From NCBI GenBank assembly GCA_947165405.1, contig CAMVAG010000013.1, positions 1-19,451 on the forward strand: a stretch of 19,451 bases of DNA. Direction: 5' to 3'. This DNA is from an uncultured Selenomonadales bacterium. Its GTDB lineage: Bacteria > Bacillota > Negativicutes > Selenomonadales > Selenomonadaceae. Made by a program: the position numbers and the translations under genes. Under the pieces are notes generated by a model. The model saw only the letters and a program-made list of their open reading frames with translations. It did not search any database and had not been told where the DNA came from. Shown here piece by piece: positions 7,336 to 13,988 of this stretch. Position 1 is the stretch's first letter. Every line of letters starts with the position of its first letter.

Positions 7336-8846
7336 ACGGCACCTTGCGGCGTGTCCTCGACGACAATCCCTGCAGCTTTGAGTTCGTTGCGAATTTTATC
7401 GGCAATCGTCCAATTTTTTGCGGCGCGAGCGTCTTGCCGAAGCGAAAGAATAATTTTCATAAGCGCGTCGACGAGTTCGGGGGCTTCGGATTTTTCCTCT
7501 TGCTTTTCGACGGGCACGGGCTGTTCAAAAATTCCGAGAATCTCCGCCATCTCAAGGTAAATGTCACGGACGCGCAGGATAATATCGCCGTCAATCGACA
7601 CGGGCAAAATTTTTCCTTCGGCGAAGTCGTGACAATAGCCGCCGATTTCCTTAGCCAACTCGAACATGTGAGTTATCGCAAGCGCGCTGTTGAAGTCGTC
7701 TTCCATTGCCGCGTAGAAATTCGCAAGCAAACGTTCCGCCTCTTCGACAAGACCGCCCGCCCGACTGACCGTTATCGCAAAATTTTTTTCGCCCGTATCC
7801 TTGATGAATTCGCCCGCATGAATTTTCCGAGCCAACGTGTCCAGTTGCCAATAAGCCTTCGCAAGCTTGCCGAAAAATTCTTGAGCCTCAATGATACGCG
7901 CCTCGCTGAACTCAAGCGGATTGCGATAATGCGTCTGCAAGAGGAAAAGCCTCACGACTTCGCCGGGATATTTCGCCAAAACTTCTTCGACCGTGAAAAA
8001 GCCTTTCGTCGACCTGACCATTTTCTTATCGGACTTGCTTGCCTTTTCGTTGCCGATTGTGATAAAGCCGTTGTGCAACCAATATTGCGCGAAAGAATTT
8101 TCATCGCCGAGAGCCGCCTGACTTTGTGCGATTTCGTTTTCATGGTGCGGGAAAATCAAATCGGAGCCGCCGCCGTGAAAATCAAATTTCTCACCCAAAA
8201 ATTTCAAGGACATGGCAGAGCATTCGATATGCCAACCGGGACGACCTTTGCCCCAAGGACTTTCCCAAAAAGGTTCGTCGGGTTTGGCAGCCTTCCACAG
8301 GGCAAAATCCATCGGGTGTCGTTTGCGAGTATCGACTTCGACGCGAGCACCCGCCATCATGTCGGAAAGTTTTCGCCCGCTCAATTTGCCGTAGCCGGAA
8401 ATTTTTTCGACGCTGTAAAAAACATCGCCGTTGTCCAAGACGTAAGCAAAGCCCTTGTCGACGAGCGTTTGAATCATGGCGATAATATCATCCATTGTTT
8501 CGGAGACTTTCGGATAAAAATCTGCGCGGCGGACGTTTAGGGCGTCCATGCTCTTGAAGTAAATCGCGATATTTTTTTCTGCCACGTCCTTCCACGTGAC
8601 GCCCTGCTCATTGGCGGCTTTGATAATCTTGTCGTCAACGTCGGTGAAATTTTGAACGTAGCGGACGGTGTAGCCGAGCTTCTTAAAAAATCGGCGAATG
8701 ACATCCCACGTGACAAACGGGCGGGCGTTTCCGATATGCGGCGAATTGTAAGGCGTCACTCCGCAGCAATAGATACTGACCTCATTTTTTTTGAGCGGCT
8801 TGAAAATTTCCTTCGTGCGGCTCATCGTGTTGTAAACTTTAATCAT
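7320..8846 (-). CDS. cysS: Cysteine--tRNA ligase
   Basis: Class I aminoacyl-tRNA synthetase that charges tRNA-Cys. The zinc and active-site residues are present: YCCGVTPY, PHIGNARP (the HIGH signature in its HIGN form), GWHIECSAMS and HHENEIAQS. The KMSKS signature is changed to KASKS and is followed by about seven extra residues (DKKMVRSTKG where LGN is usual) before FFTVEEVL. The C-terminal helical and anticodon regions are complete, 508 aa in total. The ATG at 8846 follows AAAGGAG, which contains the end of the PIN gene. Downstream mrnC overlaps by 16 bp. No T-box leader fits upstream because the gap is only 6 bp. Confidence 0.96.
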   Translation of the reverse strand: MIKVYNTMSRTKEIFKPLKKNEVSIYCCGVTPYNSPHIGNARPFVTWDVIRRFFKKLGYTVRYVQNFTDVDDKIIKAANEQGVTWKDVAEKNIAIYFKSMDALNVRRADFYPKVSETMDDIIAMIQTLVDKGFAYVLDNGDVFYSVEKISGYGKLSGRKLSDMMAGARVEVDTRKRHPMDFALWKAAKPDEPFWESPWGKGRPGWHIECSAMSLKFLGEKFDFHGGGSDLIFPHHENEIAQSQAALGDENSFAQYWLHNGFITIGNEKASKSDKKMVRSTKGFFTVEEVLAKYPGEVVRLFLLQTHYRNPLEFSEARIIEAQEFFGKLAKAYWQLDTLARKIHAGEFIKDTGEKNFAITVSRAGGLVEEAERLLANFYAAMEDDFNSALAITHMFELAKEIGGYCHDFAEGKILPVSIDGDIILRVRDIYLEMAEILGIFEQPVPVEKQEEKSEAPELVDALMKIILSLRQDARAAKNWTIADKIRNELKAAGIVVEDTPQGAVWKRQ

Positions 8847-8852
8847 AAGCAA

Positions 8853-9284
8853 TCACTCCTTTAAATTTTCTTCGACGTATTGGCAAATTTCTTCGGGAGT
8901 AAAAATTTTAACCTCGTCATTGTCAAAGCCCTGCATGTTGCGCGTGACAATCCCGTCAAAGTTATTCGAGGCGGCGACACAATATTGAACGGAATCCTCG
9001 AAGTCTTTCCAATCCAAAGCAAAGGCGGCGTGAATGTCTTCGGCAGTCACGGCGACAACTTTCACGAATCTGAACATGTCTTTGAAACGCTCGCGAACGA
9101 TTTGATGATTCTTCAAGTTTTTGTAGGTAATGTAGTAAATATCCGTGACGGTCGACGCCGAAATAAAGTTTTGGACATTCTGATAACGTCTCGAAAGTGT
9201 AATTGCTCTGTTGCTCATGGCAAGAAAAGGCTCACGTTCCAAGAATACGTCCAAGACAACGTTCGTATCAATAAGCAAGTCCAT
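8853..9284 (-). CDS. PIN-domain toxin (VapC-like ribonuclease)
   Basis: Predicted Mg2+-dependent RNase toxin of a type II toxin-antitoxin pair. The first acidic residue of the PIN fold is D6 in MDLLIDTNVVLD. ASTVTDIYYI forms the next conserved segment, DWKDFEDSVQYCVA supplies the later acidic pair, and DGIVTRNMQGF the final one. The ATG at 9284 follows GGAGG at 6 bases; upstream alternatives overlap the antitoxin more deeply. The length of 143 aa is normal. It overlaps the antitoxin gene by 17 bases and ends 6 bp before cysS, whose ribosome binding site it contains. RNA target unknown. Confidence 0.85.
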   Translation of the reverse strand: MDLLIDTNVVLDVFLEREPFLAMSNRAITLSRRYQNVQNFISASTVTDIYYITYKNLKNHQIVRERFKDMFRFVKVVAVTAEDIHAAFALDWKDFEDSVQYCVAASNNFDGIVTRNMQGFDNDEVKIFTPEEICQYVEENLKE

Positions 9285-9522
9285 AACGTTCCTCCATTCT
9301 TTCTTTGCGCCAATCGTCAAGAGTTTTCGATTTATCTGCGTTCTTCAGGCAACCTACAAGCCTGCTCATAATTTCATCAATTTCTTCGTCGCTCAAAATT
9401 TTTTTCTCGGCGATAGGTGTGACGGTTATCGACACGGGCTGATTGTCGTCGTAGTTCGGCAGGTCGATTATTCCTTTCAAGTCGCCGGCATTCATTTCCT
9501 TACGGACGGTCTTCAGTTTCAT
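9268..9522 (-). CDS. Putative antitoxin of the PIN toxin pair
   Basis: Small protein of 84 aa directly upstream of, and overlapping, the PIN toxin gene, the standard antitoxin position. The N-terminal half (VRKEMNAGDLKGIIDLP, then QPVSITVTPI) looks like short strands and could form a swapped-dimer DNA-binding part. The C-terminal half (SDEEIDEIMSRLVG, DDWRKERMEERYG) is charged and helical, suited to wrapping around the toxin. I do not recognise a named family, so the role comes from position and size. The ATG at 9522 follows AAAGGAG at 9-10 bases. A GTG at 9531 overlaps that site and is rejected. It overlaps the end of cysE by 23 bases. Confidence 0.72.
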   Translation of the reverse strand: MKLKTVRKEMNAGDLKGIIDLPNYDDNQPVSITVTPIAEKKILSDEEIDEIMSRLVGCLKNADKSKTLDDWRKERMEERYGLAY

Positions 9523-10375
9523 TTTCGACACTCCTTTTTTTCAAGTCGACTTTCTTTTTTTCGGTCAAGGAAATTTCAATCGACGAGGTGCGCATGGCTT
9601 CGACGGAAATTTCTGCGCGGGCGGCGGCAAGTTCCGCTTCCAATTCGTTGACGCGCGCCTCAAGGCGTTGAATTTGTCTCAAGGCAACCTCAATCATTTC
9701 GCGTTCGGGGTCGGGCAACATGTCATGATTCAAATCAACGTCAAGCTCTTCCATCATTTCGGCGCGAATTTGAGGATTGTTTATGTCGTAGCCTCGCGCT
9801 CTGCACAATTCCGCAACTGCCTCGCGATATTCCTCCTCGTTGTGAATGCGCATGCCGTGCAAGACGACGATACGCCCCGGTATTCCGACAACAGTGGCAT
9901 GAGGCGGAACTTCTTTCAAGACGACGGAGCCCGCGCCGATTTTTGCATGGTCGCCGACTTTGAACGAGCCGAGAACTTTCGCGCCGGTCGCCACCACGAC
10001 ATTGTTTCCGATTGTAGGATGACGCTTGCCCTTTTCCTTGCCGGTGCCGCCGAGTGTCACGCCTTGATAGAGTGTCACGTTTTTGCCGAGTTCAGCCGTT
10101 TCGCCGATAACAATTCCCGTGCCGTGATCGATAAAAAGTCCGTCGCCGATTATCGCGCCGGGATGAATTTCTATGCCCGTCAAAAATCTGCAGAAGTTTG
10201 ACACGAGCCGCGCAGAGACTATCCAGCCGCGTTTGAAGAGGGCGTGCGAAATTCTGTGCAACCAAATCGCGTGAAGTCCCGAATAGCAAAGCACGACCTC
10301 CAAGACGCTCTTTGCCGCAGGGTCGCGCTCAAAGATAACGCGAATATCTTTTTTGATGCGCGAAAAAAATTTCAT
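9500..10375 (-). CDS. cysE: Serine O-acetyltransferase
   Basis: Transfers acetyl from acetyl-CoA to L-serine, the first step of cysteine synthesis. The left-handed beta-helix is plain: FIDHGTGIVIGETAELG, VTLYQGVTLGGTG, RHPTIGNNVVVATGAKVLG and HAKIGAGSVVLKEVPPHAT, containing the DH and GH-type active-site His region and the GTGK-type CoA loop. The N-terminal helical part is short, as in Gram-positive enzymes. After the catalytic part (about residue 185) there is a long tail with a coiled-coil-like heptad segment (IQRLEARVNELEAELAAAR) and a basic end (KKKVDLKKRS). The ATG at 10375 follows GAGGTGG; a GTG at 10384 overlaps that site. The total is 291 aa. It is followed by the toxin-antitoxin pair, then cysS. 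Confidence 0.94.
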   Translation of the reverse strand: MKFFSRIKKDIRVIFERDPAAKSVLEVVLCYSGLHAIWLHRISHALFKRGWIVSARLVSNFCRFLTGIEIHPGAIIGDGLFIDHGTGIVIGETAELGKNVTLYQGVTLGGTGKEKGKRHPTIGNNVVVATGAKVLGSFKVGDHAKIGAGSVVLKEVPPHATVVGIPGRIVVLHGMRIHNEEEYREAVAELCRARGYDINNPQIRAEMMEELDVDLNHDMLPDPEREMIEVALRQIQRLEARVNELEAELAAARAEISVEAMRTSSIEISLTEKKKVDLKKRSVENETEDRP

Positions 10376-10396
10376 TGCCGCCACCTCGACCGCTGA

Positions 10397-10867
10397 TTAT
10401 TTTTCCAAACTTGCCACTGCATAAGCTGCAATTCCCTGCTCCGTGCCCGTGAAGCCGAGTCCTTCTTCCGTCTTGGCTTTCACGCTGATTGCGTCCGGTT
10501 CCGTTTGTAAGATTTGAGCCAAATTTTCACGCATGGATAAAATGTGCGGCGCGAGTTTCGGGCGTTGCGCGACGATTATCGAATCGACGTTGACTATTGA
10601 AAAATTTTTTGCCGCAAGCAGTTCGCAAGTCCTCTTTAAAAGTTCGACGCTTGAAATATTTTTAAACTCCGCCGTCATTGGGAAATGCTGTCCTATGTCT
10701 CCGAGTGCCGCCGCTCCCAACAGCGCGTCGATTATCGCATGAATCAAAACATCGCCGTCCGAGTGCGCCTCAAGTCCGAGTTCGTGAGGAATTTCCACGC
10801 CGCCCAAAATTAATTTTCGATTCGGCACGAGCTTGTGCACGTCGTAGCCGATACCAAAACGAATCAT
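10397..10867 (-). CDS. ispF: 2-C-methyl-D-erythritol 2,4-cyclodiphosphate synthase
   Basis: MEP-pathway enzyme that closes the cyclodiphosphate ring and releases CMP. The metal site is IGYDVHKL (D9, H11) and the conserved HSDGDVLIHAIIDALLGA follows. GDIGQHFP and the C-terminal KAKTEEGLGFTG loop complete the signature. The length of 156 aa is normal. It lies 11 bp after the NUDIX gene and 21 bp before cysE. ispD, two genes upstream, acts two steps earlier in the same pathway; the kinase IspE is not in the window. Confidence 0.97.
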   Translation of the reverse strand: MIRFGIGYDVHKLVPNRKLILGGVEIPHELGLEAHSDGDVLIHAIIDALLGAAALGDIGQHFPMTAEFKNISSVELLKRTCELLAAKNFSIVNVDSIIVAQRPKLAPHILSMRENLAQILQTEPDAISVKAKTEEGLGFTGTEQGIAAYAVASLEK

Positions 10868-10878
10868 CTTTTATCGCC

Positions 10879-11487
10879 TCAATCAAAATAAGTTTCCCAA
10901 GTCTTTGCACGAGCCGCCGCGAAACAAAGTTTGACTTGGTCGAGGGTATTCCGCGCCACGTCCAAAGGCGGCAAGTTGTCTTCGGAAAAATATCCTCGCG
11001 CATCCGTCTCAATGTTCGGAACAAATTCGCCGCCCGTCGCCTTGCACAGATAAAAAATTTTCACAACGTCAAAGATATACAGCGGGCGATTGTGTTTGGC
11101 GCGGTCTTGCACGGCGATAATTTTTTCAATCACGCAATCAATCCCGGCCTCCTCGCGTGCCTCCTTGATTGCATTTTCGGCGGGCGAAAGATTTACTTCA
11201 CACCAACCGCCCGGCATTGACCAAAAGTTATCCTCGCGGACAAGCAAAATTTTTCCGTCGCGGAAAATCGCAGCCCGCGTATCGACTTTCGGCGTCTGAT
11301 AGCCCACGTCGTTGCAGAATAAATCTTTGACCTTTTCAAGAGGCAAGTCCGTTCGTTCGGCAAGCATTTTCGCCGCAATCTCTCTTATTCGCTCGTAACG
11401 TTCCCGACAAAATTTATCCTCGCAATAGTAAAGTCCCGTCTGTGCCAAAGCCTGCAGCTCCCGCGCAAATTCAAGTTGTCTTTCCAT
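10879..11487 (-). CDS. NUDIX hydrolase with N-terminal helical domain
   Basis: Predicted nucleoside-diphosphate-linked hydrolase; the substrate may be ADP-ribose or a similar NDP compound, but this is not shown. Residues 1-65 form a helical domain (LEFARELQALAQTGLYYCED...RYERIREIAAKML) typical of the NUDIX group with an N-terminal extension. The Nudix box is GGWCEVNLSPAENAIKEAREEAGI: the catalytic REUXEE part is present as KEAREE, while the first box Glu is Leu. That change is not rare in this group as far as I recall. The length is 202 aa. The ATG at 11487 overlaps the end of ispD by 17 bases. It sits between ispD and ispF, an unusual insertion into a normally adjacent pair. Confidence 0.88.
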   Translation of the reverse strand: MERQLEFARELQALAQTGLYYCEDKFCRERYERIREIAAKMLAERTDLPLEKVKDLFCNDVGYQTPKVDTRAAIFRDGKILLVREDNFWSMPGGWCEVNLSPAENAIKEAREEAGIDCVIEKIIAVQDRAKHNRPLYIFDVVKIFYLCKATGGEFVPNIETDARGYFSEDNLPPLDVARNTLDQVKLCFAAARAKTWETYFD

Positions 11488-12166
11488 TTGTATCCCTCAA
11501 AAAACTTTCCGCAATCGTCATGTCTTCGGGCGTCGTGATTTTTATGTTTTGATAGTCGCTCGCCACAATTTTTATCTTCACGCCGAGACGCTCCGCCAAA
11601 CTTGAATCGTCCGTGCCCAAAAAATTTTCCGTTGCCGCTTTTTCGTAAGCTTGCAACAAAATTTCGCGTCGAAAGCCTTGCGGCGTTTGCACTGCGACAA
11701 GTTCACTGCGTGGCGGCGTGTGCTTGACGAAACCTTCCGCGTCGACAATTTTTATCGTGTCCTTCGAGGGAACTGCCGCGATTGCTCCGCCGAATTTTTC
11801 TGCCGCGTCGATTACGTCATTGATTGTTCGCGTTGAGATTAAAGGGCGCGCCGCGTCGTGCACCAAAATTATTTCCGCGTCGTCCGGCAAAAGTTTCAAG
11901 CCGTTCGCGATTGAATATTGTCGTTCGCTTCCGCCGATTGTCACGACCCAAGACTTGATACCTTTCGTCCCGCGCAAAAGTTTTTCGACCGTTTCGACTT
12001 CGTGAGCCGCAACGATTACGATTAAGAAATTCACGCGTTCGACTTGCGAAAAAGTTTTCAGCGTCCGAATCAAAATCGGTTCGCCCGCAATTTCAAAAAA
12101 ATTTTTATTGACGCCACCGCCCATGCGTTTGCTTGAGCCGGCAGCGGGAAAAATCGCCGTGACCAT
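11471..12166 (-). CDS. ispD: 2-C-methyl-D-erythritol 4-phosphate cytidylyltransferase
   Basis: MEP-pathway enzyme joining CTP and methylerythritol phosphate. The N terminus FPAAGSSKRMGGGVNK is the CTP-binding loop, LVHDAARPLIS is the conserved metal and nucleotide segment, and KDTIKIVD, PQGFRREIL and DDSSLAERLG are also family signatures. The length of 231 aa is normal. The ATG at 12166 follows GGAGG at 7 bases. That site and the first 62 bases of the gene lie inside the 3' end of the phosphoribosyltransferase reading frame as sequenced, because of the upstream G8 run. Confidence 0.96.
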   Translation of the reverse strand: MVTAIFPAAGSSKRMGGGVNKNFFEIAGEPILIRTLKTFSQVERVNFLIVIVAAHEVETVEKLLRGTKGIKSWVVTIGGSERQYSIANGLKLLPDDAEIILVHDAARPLISTRTINDVIDAAEKFGGAIAAVPSKDTIKIVDAEGFVKHTPPRSELVAVQTPQGFRREILLQAYEKAATENFLGTDDSSLAERLGVKIKIVASDYQNIKITTPEDMTIAESFLRDTNGKTT

Positions 12167-13064
12167 CCGAAATCCTCCATAACAAAAAATTAGCTTTAAT
12201 TTTTATCCCCCCCCGAATCATTATACCTGTCTCTACACAGAAAACATCTTTACGCGATAAGTGCGCTATAATCCGCGCCTGATTCCAATCACTTTCTATG
12301 AATAATTCCGCGTTTTTTAATTCACTGTAAACTTGTGCCTTGAAATTTGCGTGCAGACCGAGTGCCCGCCGTTGTTCTGCCGATTCCAAATTCAACATCA
12401 CTAAACTGCCGTATGGAACTTTGTGCTTTCGTAACCAAAATTTACTCTCTTCGGCGTATTTTTTCAGCCGAGCAGTCACAATCATCCCAATCGGTTGAGA
12501 GGGAATAAATTTCGGAGTTGCATTCAAGATAAAGTTACGATAATTTTCGCCGTCGTCATTTTCTTCGGGGGTCGGGTCTCGGCAAAGGACACCGTCAAAA
12601 TCAACGCAACAATATTTTAAAAAGCCATGATGCATATAATTCCATTCAAACATTCGCGGTGAAGGAACGACTGCAAAAAACAAATCAACCATATTGACAG
12701 CATGCGGCTCAACGATTGCGGCAAGATAAATTTTCTCTACATTGACGAGCGCGAGACGATTTTTAACTTGGTTGATTGATGCTCCTGAAGCTGCACTGTC
12801 TTCGACGACCAAAATTTTTTTCACGGACGAAAAATCTCGTGCCCAATCGATTTTATTTTTCGTGTTGCCCGCGTCAAAGAATTTGCCCGCAATGACACCG
12901 GCAACGTCCGTCAAAGGTTTATTCAAGTAGCAGGCAATCATATTCGCCACAATCAAGCCGCTTCTGGGCACGCCGACAACAACGTCAATGTCATGCGGGA
13001 TTCGGTGCAAGTTTTGAATCAGCAATTTATTCAGCATATCGAACGTCACAAAATTTATCGCCAT
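12105..13064 (-). CDS. Phosphoribosyltransferase-HAD fusion protein
   Basis: Two-domain protein of 319 aa. Residues about 1-135 are a type I phosphoribosyltransferase: VVVGVPRSGLIVANMIACYL (pyrophosphate loop) and KILVVEDSAASGASI (PRPP-binding loop with two acidic residues). Residues about 150-280 start with CCVDFDGVLC, a HAD-like DxDG motif, with MIVTARLKKYAEE as the second motif. The substrate is unknown; such fusions occur near sugar or glycan genes. The ATG at 13064 follows AAGGAG, which overlaps the stop of the HAD gene upstream. The last 30 or so residues follow a G8 run (12207-12214) and overlap ispD by 62 bases; one G more or fewer would end the protein right after the run. Confidence 0.82.
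   Translation of the reverse strand: MAINFVTFDMLNKLLIQNLHRIPHDIDVVVGVPRSGLIVANMIACYLNKPLTDVAGVIAGKFFDAGNTKNKIDWARDFSSVKKILVVEDSAASGASINQVKNRLALVNVEKIYLAAIVEPHAVNMVDLFFAVVPSPRMFEWNYMHHGFLKYCCVDFDGVLCRDPTPEENDDGENYRNFILNATPKFIPSQPIGMIVTARLKKYAEESKFWLRKHKVPYGSLVMLNLESAEQRRALGLHANFKAQVYSELKNAELFIESDWNQARIIAHLSRKDVFCVETGIMIRGGIKIKANFLLWRISDGHGDFSRCRLKQTHGRWRQ
12207..12214 (-). repeat. G8 homopolymer at the 3' end of the phosphoribosyltransferase gene
   Basis: Eight consecutive C on the plus strand (G on the coding strand) lie about 40 bases before the ispD start. With eight G the frame stays open into ispD. With seven or nine G a stop codon follows within 4 codons. Runs of this length are prone to slippage. 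Confidence 0.85.
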
Positions 13065-13076
13065 AAAATTTTCTCC

Positions 13077-13880
13077 TTAAATCAACCCGTAAACGATAAG
13101 CCGCCGAATTCCGTTGATAACGCCGGCTTCGTCGTTACTCTCGGTCATGAACTTGGCAATCTTTTTCAAATCGGGGTGAGCGTTCGCCATTGCAAAGCCG
13201 TAGCCGACCGCCTGCATCATTTCGTAATCGTTGAGGTAGTCGCCGAACGCCGCGCACTCTTCGGGCTTGAAGTTCATGACGCGCTGAATATTTTTGACGG
13301 CCTCGCCCTTGTTAATGCCGGGCGACATAATGTCAACCCAATAATCGGAGCTCAAGACAACTTGCAACTCGTCATAAAATTGCGTGAGCTTGCTGTAAAT
13401 ATTTTTCGCGGAGTTGCCTGTCGGGTCGAAGAGCGCAACTTTCAACGGGATGTCGTCAAGCTCGTCGAAGTCGTCGACAACGCCGTTGTGCGTGTAATAT
13501 TTGTTAAGCTCGGCTTGAAATTCGGGCGTGTCCTGTTCGCGGCGGAGGTAAGCATCTTTCTTGCCGCAATAGACGCGCAAAATATTTTCAAAGCCCTCGC
13601 TTACCGCCAAAACTTTTCTTGCTGCCTCGAAGCCGAGAGGACTGCTGAAAATTTCTTTGCCCTTGTGCATGACGAGCGTCCCGTTTTCGGCGAGGAATAA
13701 AAATTCGTCACGATACTTTTCAAAAGACTTCAGCAGAGAAAAATATTGCCGCCCGCTGGCAGGCGCGAAGATAACATTGCGGCGTTTGAGTTCGGTCATC
13801 GCCTCGTCGAAGCCTTCGGGCAATTTATTTTCACTCGTGAGGAGCGTGCCGTCCATGTCGCAAAAAATTATTTTAACCAT
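13077..13880 (-). CDS. Cof-type HAD-superfamily phosphatase
   Basis: Cytoplasmic phosphatase of the Cof/YidA group, usually acting on sugar phosphates or cofactors; the substrate is not predictable. IFCDMDGTLL is motif I with the nucleophile Asp, PASGRQ is motif II, NKGEAV supplies the motif III Lys, and FGDYLNDYEMM is motif IV with the metal-binding acids. The type IIB cap lies between. I chose the ATG at 13880 because GGAGG lies 7 bases upstream and the protein then starts at the first strand of the fold (267 aa). A longer frame to 13973 runs back through the promoter and terminator region. It appears to be the first gene of the long minus-strand operon, 12 bp before the phosphoribosyltransferase gene. 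Confidence 0.93.
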   Translation of the reverse strand: MVKIIFCDMDGTLLTSENKLPEGFDEAMTELKRRNVIFAPASGRQYFSLLKSFEKYRDEFLFLAENGTLVMHKGKEIFSSPLGFEAARKVLAVSEGFENILRVYCGKKDAYLRREQDTPEFQAELNKYYTHNGVVDDFDELDDIPLKVALFDPTGNSAKNIYSKLTQFYDELQVVLSSDYWVDIMSPGINKGEAVKNIQRVMNFKPEECAAFGDYLNDYEMMQAVGYGFAMANAHPDLKKIAKFMTESNDEAGVINGIRRLIVYGLI

Positions 13881-13905
13881 CGAATTGCCTCCAAAATTTT
13901 TGTCG

Positions 13906-13934
13906 ATTGTATCACGTACAAAATATATTTGCAA
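13906..13934 (-). promoter_or_regulatory. Promoter of the long HAD-to-IF2N-like gene string
   Basis: On the minus strand TTGCAA (13929-13934) and TACAAT (13906-13911) are spaced by 17 bp, with TG one base before the -10 (extended -10). It lies between the terminator of nagE and the ribosome binding site of the HAD gene, 26 bp upstream of the start codon. This is the only clear promoter I see ahead of the operon reaching down to 4240. Confidence 0.65.
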
Positions 13935-13963
13935 AATAAAACCGCCCTCGAAGTTGAGAGCGG
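13935..13963 (-). terminator. Rho-independent terminator of nagE
   Basis: The minus-strand stem CCGCTCTC / GAGGGCGG (8 bp with one G-T pair, 6-base loop) is followed by TTTTATTTT. It begins 25 bp after the nagE stop. It is very similar to the hairpin that precedes nagE. Confidence 0.82.
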
Positions 13964-13988
13964 CTTGCGTCAAAGTCGCAGAATTTTT

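Noticed and set aside
7323..8540. A 405-codon plus-strand frame opposite cysS
   Set aside because: Shadow of the cysteine tRNA ligase; no ribosome binding site or domain.
10376..10396. T-box or other cysteine-sensing leader ahead of cysE or cysS
   Set aside because: The gaps are 21 bp before cysE and 6 bp before cysS, far too short for a T-box.
12220..12248. TATAAT on the minus strand upstream of ispD as a possible promoter
   Set aside because: The bases 17 bp upstream (ATGTTT) do not resemble a -35 and there is no extended -10, so ispD is more likely read from the upstream promoter.
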